DNA of 64,000 nt from assembly GCA_003263775.1 (NCBI GenBank), contig JYJJ01000025.1, positions 113,836 to 177,835 of the forward strand, in the 5' to 3' direction. Under the pieces are notes generated by a model. The model worked only from the letters and a program-made list of their open reading frames with translations, was not told the DNA's origin and made no database searches. The stretch comes from Vibrio maritimus. Lineage in GTDB: Bacteria; Pseudomonadota; Gammaproteobacteria; Enterobacterales; Vibrionaceae. Position 1 is the first letter of the stretch; each line of letters opens with the position of its first letter. The translations under genes and the position numbers were made by a program. This document shows, in pieces, positions 10,122 through 21,551 of the stretch.

Positions 10122-10804
10122 ATGGACTTTTCTCTGATTATCGACAGCTTGCCTATCTATTTTGATGGCCTTTGGACCACAGTTTGGTTGGTTCTATCAG
10201 CACTGATTATTGGCTTAGGTGTGGCTATTCCGCTTGCGGTAGCACGTAATAGTGCAAATTATTTACTGAGCTTGCGTCATGGGGCTTTATTTACTTCTTC
10301 CGTGGTACACCGCTACTGGTTCAGCTTTACCTGATTTATTACGGTATGGACCAATTTTTCCCAGTGAAAGATACCCTTTGGGAGAATGCTTGGTTCTGTG
10401 CGCTGGTAGCATTTGTACTAAACACCTCGGCTTACACCGCGGAAATTATCCGTGGTGCCATTAACGGCTTGCCACGTGGTGAAGTTGAAGCGGCAAAAGC
10501 GTATGGCATGAGCACTTGGAAAACATATCGTCGCATTATTTTGCCATCGGCATTAAGACGTGCACTGCCAGCTTACAGTAACGAAGTGATCTTTATGCTT
10601 CACGGCTCGGCCGTTGCGGGTATTGTGACTATCATGGACCTGACCGGCGCTGCTCGCTTGGTAAACTCTCGTTACTATGCGCCATTTGAGTCGTTCTTAG
10701 CGGCGGGTATGTTCTACATGGCACTCACGTTTATTATCCTTTGGTGCTTTAAGAAAGCCGAAAAACGTTTCTTGGCTTACTTGAGACCGCTTGGCTCTCA
10801 GTAG
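10122..10804 (+). CDS. Amino acid ABC transporter permease, HisM/ArtM type (frameshifted)
   Basis: This is the second permease subunit, starting three bases after the first one ends. The N-terminal frame (10122-10334) and the C-terminal frame (10346-10804) join if one C is restored near 10275, giving LPSWGFIYFFRGTPLLVQLY, a typical permease segment. The EAA loop is present (EVEAAKAYGMSTWKTYRR). About 228 residues would result, the family length. It is the last gene of the importer operon and ends just before a strong bidirectional terminator. Confidence 0.85.
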
Positions 10805-10837
10805 CAGTTAAGTTAGAAAGAGTCAGCGTAAGACAAA

Positions 10838-10876
10838 AAAAAGGGGCGATATCATCAGATATCGCCCCCTTTCTTT
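10838..10876. terminator. Bidirectional terminator between the ABC operon and xthA
   Basis: An 11-bp stem (AGGGGCGATAT/ATATCGCCCCT) is flanked by an A8 run on the left and a T-rich stretch on the right. It serves both the plus-strand permease operon and the minus-strand xthA. Confidence 0.88.
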
Positions 10877-10899
10877 TGTCTATTTCGTTCAACGGCTAA

Positions 10900-11706
10900 T
10901 TACGAGAAGGTAGACCAGATCGGCGCGTGATCAGACGGCTTCTCAATGCCGCGTAGCTCGTAATCGATGTCTGCTTCCACACATTTTGCTGCGAGACTTG
11001 GCGTTGCCAAAACCACATCAATGCGCAGACCGCGATTGTCATCAAAGCCGCGCGAGCGGTAATCAAACCAGGAGTACTTGTCGTCCACATTTGGATGGAG
11101 CTGACGGAAGGTGTCTACAAAGCCCCAATCTAGCAGCGTTTTTAGCCACTCACGCTCTTCTGGCTGGAATGAACACTTACCGGTTTTCAACCAGCGTTTA
11201 CGGTTGGGTTCACCAATACCAATATCAAGATCGATTGGGCTGATGTTAATGTCGCCCATCACGATAACTTGCTCATCGTTGTTGTGGTACTCGTTCAAGT
11301 ACTTCATAAGATCTTGGTAGAACTCACGCTTGTACGGGTATTTTGTTTCGTGAGCAATGTTGTCGCCTTGAGGGAAGTAGCCGTTGAGCACGGTAACCTT
11401 TTCGCCGTTATCATCTTCAAACGTCGCCATGATCATGCGCTTTTGATGGTCTTCGTTATCGGTTGGAAAACCTTTTTGCACCGAAATCGGCTCTTTCTTG
11501 CAAAGCATAGCCACGCCGTAGTGTGCTTTTTGACCGTGAAAGTAAACTTTGTAGCCCATCTCTTCAACGGCTTCTACTGGGAAGGCTTCATCGTGAACTT
11601 TGATTTCTTGAAGACCGATGACATCTGGCTGATGCTTGTCAATTAGGGCTTGCAGTTGATGCAGTCTTGCTCGTAGACCATTGATATTAAAGCTGATGAC
11701 TTTCAT
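10900..11706 (-). CDS. xthA: Exodeoxyribonuclease III
   Basis: The enzyme is the major AP endonuclease and 3'-5' exonuclease of base-excision repair. The 268-residue protein is the normal XthA length. It shows the metal-binding start ([15 protein letters not shown]), the catalytic Glu in IGLQEIKV, the Asp/Asn pair in VMGDINISP, and the terminal active-site motif PSDHAPIW. It is monocistronic on the minus strand, with its own promoter region of about 180 bases before the divergent receptor gene. Confidence 0.97.
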   Translation of the reverse strand: MKVISFNINGLRARLHQLQALIDKHQPDVIGLQEIKVHDEAFPVEAVEEMGYKVYFHGQKAHYGVAMLCKKEPISVQKGFPTDNEDHQKRMIMATFEDDNGEKVTVLNGYFPQGDNIAHETKYPYKREFYQDLMKYLNEYHNNDEQVIVMGDINISPIDLDIGIGEPNRKRWLKTGKCSFQPEEREWLKTLLDWGFVDTFRQLHPNVDDKYSWFDYRSRGFDDNRGLRIDVVLATPSLAAKCVEADIDYELRGIEKPSDHAPIWSTFS

Positions 11707-11885
11707 TTCTCACTAATCCTGTGATTTTTTAAATCGAAAGCAAAATACTAGCATTCTGGCTCAAACACATCCATCGATAGTGTTGAGCTAAAGATGTAAA
11801 AATGCTGTAATAAAACGCTCAATAAATAAGACCTTTGGTCGATACAAAAACAATACTTGCTCCCCGTTTGCAAAAAGGATGTACT

Positions 11886-14000
11886 ATGCGAACTCTCTCC
11901 GTGCAGTGGAAAATCACGGTACTAGCAGGCTTATGCTTGCTGTTCACCTCTATCGCCTTAATTGGCTTTTCACTTTATAACGCCGTCAATAGCCAGCAGT
12001 CTATTCAAGCTATGAGCTCACAGTCAGTTTCTGAGAAATCTCAGGCTCTGCTTGAAGCGCAAGCAGAGATCAACGCTCGCGAGGTTAAAGCCTACTTCGA
12101 TGAAGCAGTTTACCGAGCAGAAATGCTGATTGCGAACGCCAAGTTTCAAAAGTTCAACGCTGAAGAGAACTTCTTGCCAAGTGAAGACTTGCGAGTAGCA
12201 CTGGATGAGATGGTACGTCAGGCCGTGATTCAGTTTCCTTCCATACAAGGCGCGTACTTGGTATTTAAGCCAAATCAACTCGACGGCGAGGACAGTAACT
12301 ATGAGGGCGCGATACGTAGGTTCAAACGAAATCGGGCAGTTTGCAACGTACTGGCAAATAGCTGCAACGGGTGAAAACGCAGTCCGTACCGTGCTAACTA
12401 AACAGATTCAAAACGCGATGGAAAATGCCGAGCGTTTTTACTGCCCACTAGCAAGTGGCGCTGCGTGTGTGAGCACACCTAGGCTGACCCAAGTGGGGGA
12501 AGCTCAGCACCTGACTTCTTCTTTGTCGTTGCCTATTGAAGTAGATAGCCAAGTGATTGGCTTTTTAGGTATTGATTTACAGCTAACTCAGCTGGCGAAA
12601 ACGGTACTCGATTCGGATTCTAGCCTGTTTAACGGCAGTGGCCATGTCAACATCATCAGTTTAGATGAAAGCGTCATTGCCAGTGACAATACGGATATCG
12701 CAGTAGGCTCGCGTTACAAAAGTCAGGTACTCAACGCAGATCAAATCACTGACCTAATGTTTGGTGAGCAAGCAGAGACTCTGTGGAGCGCCGACAATCA
12801 ATGGTTAACCGTGTTTAGCCCGGTGAGTATTGCCAACCAAACTTGGGGTGTATTCTTCGATATGCCGCGTGATAGTGTGCTCCACGATGCGATTACACTC
12901 GACAGTATCATTTCTCAGCAGTTAAGTGATGGCATTGTATTTGAAGTCATAGTAGGGGCAGGCTTCGTCCTCGTTGGCTTAATCATTATTAGCGTGATGT
13001 CCTCGCGTCTGGTGAAGCCTATTCGCGAAGTGGTTACTCGTCTCGAGGACATTGCCAGCGGTGAAGGCGATCTTACCCAACGTTTAGATGTGAAATCACA
13101 AGATGAAATTGGCCAGCTAGCAAAACAATTCAATGCGTTTCTCGCCAAGCTGCAAACCACTATCCAGCAAGTGGCGGTGACTACAGAGAAAATCAGTGGC
13201 ACTGCTGAATCCGCGAATCAAACCGCAATCGCAACAAGAGAGAGCAGCGAAGCACAATTCCGCGAAGTAGACTTAGTCGCAACCGCGTCAGAAGAGATGA
13301 CGCAAACAGCTGCGCTGGTGGTTCAAAATGCGGAAGTGGCGGTAGAAGCGGCTTCCACGGCGAATGAGTCAGCAAGCAAGGTCAAGAAGTGGCGGAGCTC
13401 TCAGCGAGCGAAATGGTTCGTTTGGTTGAGCAGATGAAAGTGACTGTGCCAGTCGTGGAAGAGCTTGCTAAAAATAATGCGAATATCACCGAGATTTTGG
13501 CGGTGATTGAAGGCATTTCTGAACAAACCAACTTGCTTGCATTAAATGCGGCTATTGAAGCTGCACGTGCTGGTGAGCAGGGGCGTGGTTTTGCAGTTGT
13601 TGCTGATGAGGTTCGTAGCCTTGCAAGCCGCACTCAAGACTCGGTAGGCGAAATTCAGCAAGTCATCGAGCGCGTTCAAAAAGGCACGGCAGATGTGGTT
13701 GCTGCGATGCAAGAGAGCTCCAACCTCGCTGACTCAACATCGAATCATGTTCAGCAAGCGGTATCCGCACTGAGCCGAATTTTCGAGTCGATCTCTGCCA
13801 TCAACGACATGAACTCACAAATTGTTCGCGCTGCGGAAGAGCAGCAATCGGTATCGAGTGAGGTGAACCAGAATGTGAGTAACATTCGTGATTTGAGTGC
13901 GAAAATCCTTGAGAACGCCGGTGAAGCTGAAAAGGTTGGACAGGAGATCAATTCGCTGTCGGATACACAGCAATCACTGATGAATCAGTTCAAAGTGTAA
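11886..14000 (+). CDS. Methyl-accepting chemotaxis protein with periplasmic dCache-like sensor (two frameshifts)
   Basis: This is a full-length receptor of about 704 residues. It has a first membrane helix ([20 protein letters not shown]), a periplasmic sensor of roughly 330 residues, a second helix ([12 protein letters not shown]), a HAMP linker ([24 protein letters not shown]) and the signalling domain with [19 protein letters not shown]. Three frames cover it. An extra G at 12305-12307 and a missing G near 13380 explain both switches: removing the first gives [11 protein letters not shown], and adding the second gives [14 protein letters not shown]. The start at 11886 is preceded by AAAGGA; the frame is open to 11835, but that stretch has no signal-anchor character. 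The sensor contains FLGIDLQL, typical of dCache domains, so a small organic ligand is likely; its identity is unknown. Confidence 0.88.
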
Positions 14001-14030
14001 ATATAGCCAGCGGCAGGACAACCAAAACAC

Positions 14031-14063
14031 AAAAGGCGCACTTCTTAGGGAGTGCGCCTTTTT
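14031..14063. terminator. Bidirectional terminator between receptor and RND pump genes
   Basis: A strong stem (AAAAGGCGCACT/AGTGCGCCTTTT) with a short loop is followed by Ts on the plus strand and by an A-run on the other side, between two convergent genes. Confidence 0.88.
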
Positions 14064-14105
14064 CATGATTAAGGGTAGGGGTTATCGTCAATCAGGTTAT
14101 CGTGG

Positions 14106-17100
14106 TTATGCCGCGTTTTCGGCTGTGATGCTCACTTTGCCAAATCGCTCACGCATACGCTGTAGCATGACCCACACAACAGGCACAACCAAGCAGCCCA
14201 GTACAGTTGCAGCGAGCATGCCGCCGAAAGTACTGTAGCCTACCGCACGACGAGCACCGTCACCGGCTCCGGTTGCAATCACCAAAGGTACGACACCTAA
14301 AATGAATGAGAATGCTGTCATCAATACCGCACGAAAACGAAGTTTAGTGGCAGAGACGGCAGCCTCAACAATCGATAGTCCCTGAGTTTCACGCAGCTCT
14401 TTAGCAAATTCGACGATCAATATCGCGTTTCGACTTGCCATGCCCACCATGAGCACCAAGCCCACTTGAGTGTAGATATTGATATCGCCACCCATAATCC
14501 AAGTGTGGAACAGAGCGCCAAAAACGGCGGTCGGCACACAAAGAATAATCGCTAGCGGCGTCACCCATGACTCATATTGTGCCACCAAGAACAGGAAGGT
14601 GAAAAGCATCGCCATGCCAAACATAATTGGAGCTGCGTTGCCCGCTTTTTGCTCTTGATAGGTTAAGCCAGACCAATCGTACTTGTAACCACTTGGCAAT
14701 GTTCTGTCCGCAATACTCGCCATTGCTGCCACTGCCTGACCCGAGCTGTATCCAGGTGCTGCGACACCGTTAATCATCAGTGAGCTATAGAGGTTAAAGC
14801 GCTCTACCGCTTCAGCACCTAGCACATTGTTGATCTCGATAAGCGAGTTGAGCGGCACCATTTTCCCATCGTTTGATCGCACATAGTAGCTTGAGATGTC
14901 ACTGCTGTCTGAGCGGCTTTGTGCTTCTGACTGCAAGAACACCTTGTAGTTGCGACCAAACTCGGTGAAGTCGTTCACATACAAGCCGCCTAGGTAGGTT
15001 TGAAGGGTCATGTAGACCGATTGCAAATCCACATTGGTCGATTTGATTTTGTCTCGTTTCAGTTTTACCTCAACCTGTGGCGTGTTGGCGCGAAACATGG
15101 TGTAAGTAAAATCAATGGCTGGATGTGTCATCGCTTTTGCCATTAATTCATCGCCAACAGCGGCAAGCTCGGCAGGAGAGCGTCCTAGGGTATCTTCAAG
15201 GCGCATTTCAAAGCCAGAGTTCATACCAAGTGCTGGAATTGGCGGCGCGAAGAAGCTGATGATATCGGCGTTTTTGATGTGATTGAGCTTGTCTTGTACC
15301 CGTCCCATGATGGCTTTCATGTGCAAGTTGGCATCGGTGCGCTCAGACCAGTGATCGAGGTTAACGATCATCATTGCAGAGTTCGAAGCCGCTGCATTGC
15401 CAAGTAAGCTAAAGCCCGGTGCAGAGACCACACTTGATACGCCTTCTTCTTCAAGCACCATATCAATGGCATTACGGGTAATTTGCTCGGTACGCGCCAA
15501 CGATGCTGCTTGAGGCAGCTCAATATTGACAAAGAAGTTGCCTGAGTCCTCATCGGGTAGGAAGCCGCTTGGCATCTTATAACCCATAAGCACAATGGCA
15601 ATAATCATGACACCAAAGCCAACCATGCTAAGTGTGAGTCGCTTAATCATCAGCGTGACGCTGTTACCAAGCCCTGCCGTTGCCTTATCTAAATATTTGT
15701 TGAAGGCTTGCAACCATTTACCGGGTTTAGGACCGCCCGGACGCATTAAAATTGCGGCAAGCGCAGGCGTCAATGTAAGAGCGTTGACGGTCGATATCGC
15801 AATCGAGACTGAAAGCGTAATACCAAATTGCTGATAAAGCTGTCCCGTCAGTCCTGGCATCATAGTGACGGGACCAAATACCGCGAAAAGTACCAAAGCA
15901 GAGGCGAGGATCGGTCCGGTGACTTCTTGCATTGCTTTGATGGTGGCATCCATGGCAGTAAGATCTTCTTCCGCCATCAAACGCTCAACGTTTTCCACGA
16001 CGATGATCGCCGCATCCACCACGGCACCAATGGACAGAACCAAACCCAGCAGCGTTAGCATGTTCATTGACATACCCACTGCTTGCATCACTGCGAAGGT
16101 TGCAATGACCGAGACAGGGATGGCAATCACAGGATGATGGTCGTGCGCCAGTCTTGAAGGAAAATGTATGTGACTGCGGTTACCAAAATAATGGCAATCA
16201 CAAGCGTTTCCATGACTTCAGCGATGGAGACTTTAACAAACTCGGTTTGGTTATATGGGATTTGGTAATCTATACCTTGTGGAAAGCGCGATTTAAGCTC
16301 TTCCATCTTGCGTAAATGCCTTCCGATATCTCTAATGCATTGGCACCGGGCGCTTGATAAATGGCGAGCAAGGCGGCATCCGATTGGTCGTACATGGCTT
16401 TTACAATGTATTGCTGTGAGCCAAGTTCAACGCGGCCAAGGTCGGAGATACGAACCAGTTTACCCGAGGTATCGGCTTTGACGACGATATCTTCAAATTG
16501 CTGTTTATGGCGAAGGCGGCCTTCAGTGCGCACCACCATTTGGAACGGCGATGTTTGGGTGGCGTAAGGGGCTGCGCCAACGCTACCTGCTGGGCGAATG
16601 ACGTTTTGCTCGCCAATCGCACTGGCAACATCTTCTGGCACAATACCAAGACTGGCCATTTTTAGAGGATCGAGCCAAATACGCATCGCGTATTCCATAT
16701 CACCAATGTTGCGAACCTTAGACACTCCATTAACACGCGCCAGCTCGTCTTTGATGTTCATGTTGGCGTAGTTGTTGAGGAACAGGCCATCTTTGGATTG
16801 GTCGGGTGAGTGCACCATCACCGCCATCATAATGTTGGAGGCGGTTTTTTCGACTTTAACGCCTGAGCGTTTCACTTCTTCAGGTAGCTTTGCCATAGCG
16901 CGGTTAACGCGGTTTTGAACTAGGATTTGCGCCTTGTCGGCATCAAACCCTACTTCGAACGCAACCGTGAGAATGTAGTTTCCGTCGCTGGCAGACTTAG
17001 AGCGCATGTAAATCATGCCCTCTACACCGTTTACCTCTTTCTCTATTTCGGTCGCTACTGTGTCGCGCAGCACTTCGGCGTTCGCACCAGTGAATTCGGT

Positions 17101-17238
17101 GGAGACTTCGATCTCCGGAGGCGCAACGTTAGGGTACTGTTCAACCGGTGCCTTGAGCAGCGCAATCAGACCAATGATGGTCATGATGATGCTGAGCACA
17201 ATAGCGAACTTTGGACGACGAATGAAATATTCAACCAT
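14106..17238 (-). CDS. RND multidrug efflux transporter, inner-membrane pump (two frameshifts)
   Basis: AcrB/MexF-type drug:proton antiporter of about 1,045 residues. The N-terminus (MVEYFIRRPKFAIVLSIIM) is typical of the HAE1 family. The central membrane helix holds the proton-relay acids (LSIGAVVDAAIIVVENVERL). The N-terminal part runs 17238-16270 and the C-terminal part 16130-14106; the 140 bases between are open in the third frame (encoding for instance TEFVKVSIAEVME). Two single-base losses, at about 16308 (A run) and 16132 (CCC to CC), explain the breaks. The adaptor gene lies three bases upstream, and no outer-membrane channel gene is present, so a TolC from elsewhere is probably used. 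Substrates are unknown. Confidence 0.88.
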
Positions 17239-17241
17239 TAG

Positions 17242-18393
17242 TTAGCCCTCAGTCGCTGCTTTGGCCACTGCTGGGCTATTAGTATTCGTTGAACTGACCG
17301 ATACGCTTGATCCAGGTTTCACTTTTTGCAAACCTTCGCTCACGACCTGCTCTCCTGCTTCAATACCAGACTCCACTAGGAAAACCGTGTCTAGCTGCTG
17401 GTACCACTGTATATAGCGCTTCTCGATAAGGTTTTTGCTATCAACCACATAGACAAAATGACCACCTTGATCGAACTGAACCGACTCGCTTGGCACGGAC
17501 AGTGGCGTGAGTGAATCATCGACGACTTCAATCGTGACGTATTGACCTGGCAGTAGCAGCAAATCAGGGTTCGGGAAGTTAAGGCGAACGGTGATGGTGC
17601 CTGTTTCTACATCCACACGGTTATCGACGAAGCCGACTTGGCCAAGGTATGGGTAGGTTGCGCCGTTCGAGAGTTTCAAGTGCACTTCAAAGTCGCTAGC
17701 GTGTTTCTCATCAAGTAGCATAGCTTCTTGGAACTCAGCAAGACCTGAGGTCTCGTTCACTGCGATATTCACCCAAGTGGTATCGAGCTTAACCACTGTC
17801 GTCAGTGGCTGTCCTTCCGGCGTCACAATGTCACCAATGCTGTAACCTGAGTTGCTGACACGGCCATCGATAGGGCTGTAGATCTTGGTCCAGTTTAGTT
17901 CTAGCTCCGCTTTATCGAACTCAGATTTAGCAATTTCATACGCAGCAATAGACGTGGTTTCTTCTAGCTCGACTTCTTCGAACTCAAGAGGAGAGAGGGA
18001 GCCTTCTTTGTGTAGCTTGACGGCGCGTTGCAGTGTGCGCTGCGCCTGAAGCATTTTCGCTTTTGTTTTAGCAAGCTCGGCTTTAGCGGCATTCAAGCGC
18101 ACTTGAAATGGCTGTGGGTCGAGCGCGTATAAAAGCTCACCTTTTTTCACGTCTGCGCCTTCCGCGACCGCTTTGGTGATCAATCGACCAGAAACCAATG
18201 GGCGTATTTGTACATCTTCAGGAGCACGAGTTCGGCCAACATATTCAGTCGTTGGAAATACGTCGCTGTGAGTGACTGCGACAGTGCTGACTTCAACGGA
18301 AGACGGGTGTAAATCGTTACTTTGTTCAGCACCACATCCAGAAAGAAAAAGAAGTGAAAGCGAGAGGGCAGTGCTTATTGCGGTTTTGGTCAT
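17242..18393 (-). CDS. RND efflux periplasmic adaptor (membrane fusion) lipoprotein
   Basis: This 383-residue protein bridges the RND pump and an outer-membrane channel. A lipoprotein signal ends in LFLSGC (Cys 20). It is followed by a barrel-sandwich lipoyl half (IRPLVSGRL, EGADVKKGELLYALDPQPF), an alpha-hairpin (about residues 90-160) and the second lipoyl half (IYSPIDGRVSNSGYSIGDIV), then beta-barrel and membrane-proximal domains. It is the first gene of a two-gene operon with the pump, four bases apart. About 550 bases upstream (18394-18945) hold no gene that I can see; they contain AT-rich promoter-like sequence and, at the far end, the terminator of the next gene cluster. Confidence 0.93.
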   Translation of the reverse strand: MTKTAISTALSLSLLFLSGCGAEQSNDLHPSSVEVSTVAVTHSDVFPTTEYVGRTRAPEDVQIRPLVSGRLITKAVAEGADVKKGELLYALDPQPFQVRLNAAKAELAKTKAKMLQAQRTLQRAVKLHKEGSLSPLEFEEVELEETTSIAAYEIAKSEFDKAELELNWTKIYSPIDGRVSNSGYSIGDIVTPEGQPLTTVVKLDTTWVNIAVNETSGLAEFQEAMLLDEKHASDFEVHLKLSNGATYPYLGQVGFVDNRVDVETGTITVRLNFPNPDLLLLPGQYVTIEVVDDSLTPLSVPSESVQFDQGGHFVYVVDSKNLIEKRYIQWYQQLDTVFLVESGIEAGEQVVSEGLQKVKPGSSVSVSSTNTNSPAVAKAATEG

Positions 18394-18885
18394 AAAGATC
18401 TCCGATGTGCAAACTTGATTGGTGAAAAGAGCGTGCTAGACGACCGCCGCTTTCGGCCATATTTCTCCGAGTTTGCGAAACAGTGATGGTTTTATTGCAT
18501 CATTTAGGCGCGAGCATCCTAGACGCAAAGACCTAAACCGCTGAGTGAAATGATACAAATATCAATTTATATCGGAAAAACGTCACGACACGGATGTTAA
18601 GGAGATACGCAGTACCAAAACATTCTGAATCTAAGCTAAGTACCTGAAATATTGGTGTTATGCCGCAGTGTGAAGGTGTTTTATAAATGCTGAAATTTAC
18701 GCTGTGAATGTGATGGGATTTGGTATTTTTGACTAAAACTTTCTAACTGTCTGAATTTATTGGTTTATGTGATCTTTGGATTGGTTTTGGTTTGTTTTGA
18801 AGGGGCAAACATAAAGTGTGAGCTTGATCGCTGGGGTTTATAAGTGGGTAAGGTTTTACGACAAGGTTTTTGAGAGCACTTTATA

Positions 18886-18920
18886 GAAAAAACAAAGCGC
18901 TCTTGGTGGGGAGCGCTCTG
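18886..18920 (-). terminator. Terminator of the ATP-grasp gene cluster
   Basis: On the minus strand AGCGCT pairs with a second AGCGCT across a 10-base loop, followed by TTTGTTTTTTC. It lies about 25 bases after the ATP-grasp stop codon. Confidence 0.7.
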
Positions 18921-18945
18921 TGATACTTTTTATTGGTGTGAGAGA

Positions 18946-19920
18946 TCAAGCGTCTTCGGCGTGGCCGAACATCTTCGCTGCGTACTCGACACGCTTTTCT
19001 GGACTAGGATACTCAAATGGATTTGGCGTTCCTAATGACTCGATATGCTGTAGCCTTGGCAAAATGCCGCAACCATTAGCAATTTGAATCGCAAGCCCTG
19101 GACGCGCATTGAGCTCAAGCACCATTGGGCCTTCTTCTTTATCGAGCACCATGTCCGTTCCCATGTAACCGAGACCTGTCATTTCATATGCACTAGAGGC
19201 AAGCGTGAGCAGGCGTTTCCAATGTGGAACCGCAAGTGTTGCTAGCTCTTTGCCGGTGTCTGGGTGATGGGTGACAGGGCGGTCAAACTGTACCGCACGT
19301 ACTGCTTTACCGGTGGCAATGTCGATACCAACACCGACAGCGCCTTGGTGAAGGTTTGCTTTACCATCTGAAGCGGAAGTAGACAGACGCATCATCGCCA
19401 TAACAGGGTAGCCCTGAAAGACGATAATACGAACATCTGGCACACCTTCGTAACTAAAGCCATCGAAGCAGTCGTCAAACTTAATCAGGTTTTCAACGAC
19501 AGCTACGTCGTTCTTACCGCCAAGTGAAAACAGACCCGCAAGAGTGTTACTGATATGACGTTCAACATCTTCTTTGTTAATTGTCGCACCAGACGGCTTT
19601 GTGTAAACGCCATCTTTGTGGCTTACGATCACCAAGATGCCTTTACCGCCACTGCCTTGCGCTGGTTTAATCACAAAGCCTGGCCAATCTTTAACCATAG
19701 CGTGAATGCGTTTCGCTTCCGCTTGGTTGTTTACTACGCCAATGAGCGCTGGCGTTGTCGCGCCAGCTTTCTCTGCAATGATTTTGGTTTTTAGCTTGTC
19801 ATCCACGAGTGGATACTTCGAGCGGTCATTGTACTTACCGATGTAACCATGGTTACGCTGGTTCATACCCATGATGCCGCGGTCACGAAGCTTAAAAGGA
19901 CTGGTTAGCTTTCCAAGCAT
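18946..19920 (-). CDS. RimK-related ATP-grasp protein (alpha-L-glutamate ligase-like)
   Basis: The protein has the ATP-grasp fold: the glycine-rich ATP loop (FVIKPAQGSGGKGILVI) and, near the C-terminus, the metal-binding VLELNARPGLAIQIANG. Family members ligate amino acids to a carboxylate with ATP; RimK adds glutamate to ribosomal protein S6. Here 324 residues, longer than RimK by an N-terminal part. The acceptor is unknown. The gene follows the UUP1-type membrane protein by only three bases, with the retropepsin-like lipoprotein gene further upstream. This trio has been described in comparative-genomics work on ATP-grasp amidoligases as a conserved neighbourhood, so a joint role in peptide modification at the cell surface is plausible but is inference. 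Confidence 0.8.
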   Translation of the reverse strand: MLGKLTSPFKLRDRGIMGMNQRNHGYIGKYNDRSKYPLVDDKLKTKIIAEKAGATTPALIGVVNNQAEAKRIHAMVKDWPGFVIKPAQGSGGKGILVIVSHKDGVYTKPSGATINKEDVERHISNTLAGLFSLGGKNDVAVVENLIKFDDCFDGFSYEGVPDVRIIVFQGYPVMAMMRLSTSASDGKANLHQGAVGVGIDIATGKAVRAVQFDRPVTHHPDTGKELATLAVPHWKRLLTLASSAYEMTGLGYMGTDMVLDKEEGPMVLELNARPGLAIQIANGCGILPRLQHIESLGTPNPFEYPSPEKRVEYAAKMFGHAEDA

Positions 19921-19923
19921 AGA

Positions 19924-21435
19924 TTAGTCCTCCGTCAGTGGCTTAAAGCGACGCAGTTCAGTGAGTCGGTAACCTGTGTAAGTACCTAGTAGCAAGATAC
20001 CGCCAAGGATAACCAGCTGCAGACCGATAAAGTTAAACGTTAGATGTTGAACATAAGGGTTTGTCATTGCTAGGTAGACAAGAACGGCCGTTAATAGCGA
20101 GCCACCACCTTGCAGTACGACTTCCTTCGCACCTTCTTCTTCCCATAGGATAGACATACGTTCGATTGTCCAAGAAAGGATAATCATAGGGAAGAAGGTA
20201 ATAGATAGACCTTCGGTTAGACCGATCTTAAATGCGACAACCGTAAAGACAGAAATAATCAATATTACCGTGATGATGACCGCGGATATCCGGGCAACCA
20301 ACAGCAGATTGAGTTTGGATAGATAGCTACGAATAACCAGACCCGTACCGACAATCAATAGGAAACCAACAATACCAGTGACTAGCTGAGTTTGTACGAA
20401 TGCTACCGCAATCAGTACTGGCATGAAGGTACCAGATGTTTTTAGACCGATAAGAATACGCAAGAACACAACAATCAGCGCACCGATTGGGATCAGCATT
20501 ATGGTCTTAAACATCGCTTGCTCTTCTAGAGGCAAGCTATGGATCGAGAAGTTCAATAGACCGTCAGCGTCGACTTTACTGTTGGTCGCTTCTTGAGGAG
20601 AGACCTCTTGAGCAATCATAGTGAAGTGAACTTTACTGTCTTTGCCGCCAACAACATCAAGTAGCGATACGTTAGATTCGTCCCAAACAAGCAGGTTGGC
20701 TTGTTTTTTACCTTCAGTGGTTTCTGGAGAGAAGATTTGCCATTTAGCGCCGTCCCACACACTCAGCATTTGCTGAATGGATTGACGTCGACGACCATCT
20801 TCCAGTTCGATAACGCCCACAACCTTGCTTGGCACTTCAGCAAACGCCAGTAGTTTTGCTGCGGCTTGAAGCTTAGTCATGTTGTTAAGAATAAGTGCCG
20901 AGTTTTGGCTGTCACCATCGTTTAGCGCTTTGATAAGTTCACGAGTGAAGGTGATGTTGTCAGACGAGCGAGATTGAGCACGATCCATCAAGGCAACGGC
21001 TGCTGCTTCTTCTGGACCATCAAAGGTTGGCTTAATCACGTCTTCCGCTGGAGGGGTAGAGCTTGCCAGCGCTTGGTCATCCACAAGAAATTGGGTTTTG
21101 TAGTAGATGGTTTGCGGACCTTGTGCTTCGCGAATTGACCACTCAGCTCGTCGACCTGCATCAGAATCGACATAAGAGACACCGTAACCTGGAGAAGACG
21201 CTGATTCACCAATCAGTGTGAATCCTTCTTGAGTGTAGGGTGCTGCGAGTGAAACCTTGGCCGGTTTACCAATCGCATTAAACTCTACACGAGCCTCAAT
21301 GTCCCAAACTTGGCGAGTTTCGCCTGGAGTCCATGGTACGCCATAGGTATCGTGTCTGATGACACTGAGCGCGATACCCGCTGCAATGAGTAATCCTACA
21401 GATAGGAAAAATGGAATACGTGAAGTCATAAACAA
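19924..21435 (-). CDS. Inactive transglutaminase-like, multi-pass (UUP1 / 7TM) membrane protein
   Basis: 503 residues. One N-terminal membrane helix (FFLSVGLLIAAGIALSVI) is followed by a large periplasmic region (about residues 30-310) of the inactive transglutaminase type, then about seven helices starting at IMLIPIGALIVVFLRIL. This matches the family annotated as inactive transglutaminase fused to 7 transmembrane helices (UUP1). It lacks an obvious Cys-His-Asp triad. The gene is translationally close to the ATP-grasp gene. It probably brings a periplasmic peptide-binding domain together with the cytoplasmic ligase. The molecular role is not known to me. Confidence 0.8.
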   Translation of the reverse strand: MFMTSRIPFFLSVGLLIAAGIALSVIRHDTYGVPWTPGETRQVWDIEARVEFNAIGKPAKVSLAAPYTQEGFTLIGESASSPGYGVSYVDSDAGRRAEWSIREAQGPQTIYYKTQFLVDDQALASSTPPAEDVIKPTFDGPEEAAAVALMDRAQSRSSDNITFTRELIKALNDGDSQNSALILNNMTKLQAAAKLLAFAEVPSKVVGVIELEDGRRRQSIQQMLSVWDGAKWQIFSPETTEGKKQANLLVWDESNVSLLDVVGGKDSKVHFTMIAQEVSPQEATNSKVDADGLLNFSIHSLPLEEQAMFKTIMLIPIGALIVVFLRILIGLKTSGTFMPVLIAVAFVQTQLVTGIVGFLLIVGTGLVIRSYLSKLNLLLVARISAVIITVILIISVFTVVAFKIGLTEGLSITFFPMIILSWTIERMSILWEEEGAKEVVLQGGGSLLTAVLVYLAMTNPYVQHLTFNFIGLQLVILGGILLLGTYTGYRLTELRRFKPLTED

Positions 21436-21551
21436 CCTTATTATTGTAATTGCTTCCCTGAAGGAGGTGTTATTTTAAAGAAAACTACTTGTTAGATGAA
21501 AGTATATATTGCTGACTTACATCAACTAAAGCAATATCTTTAATAAATTCT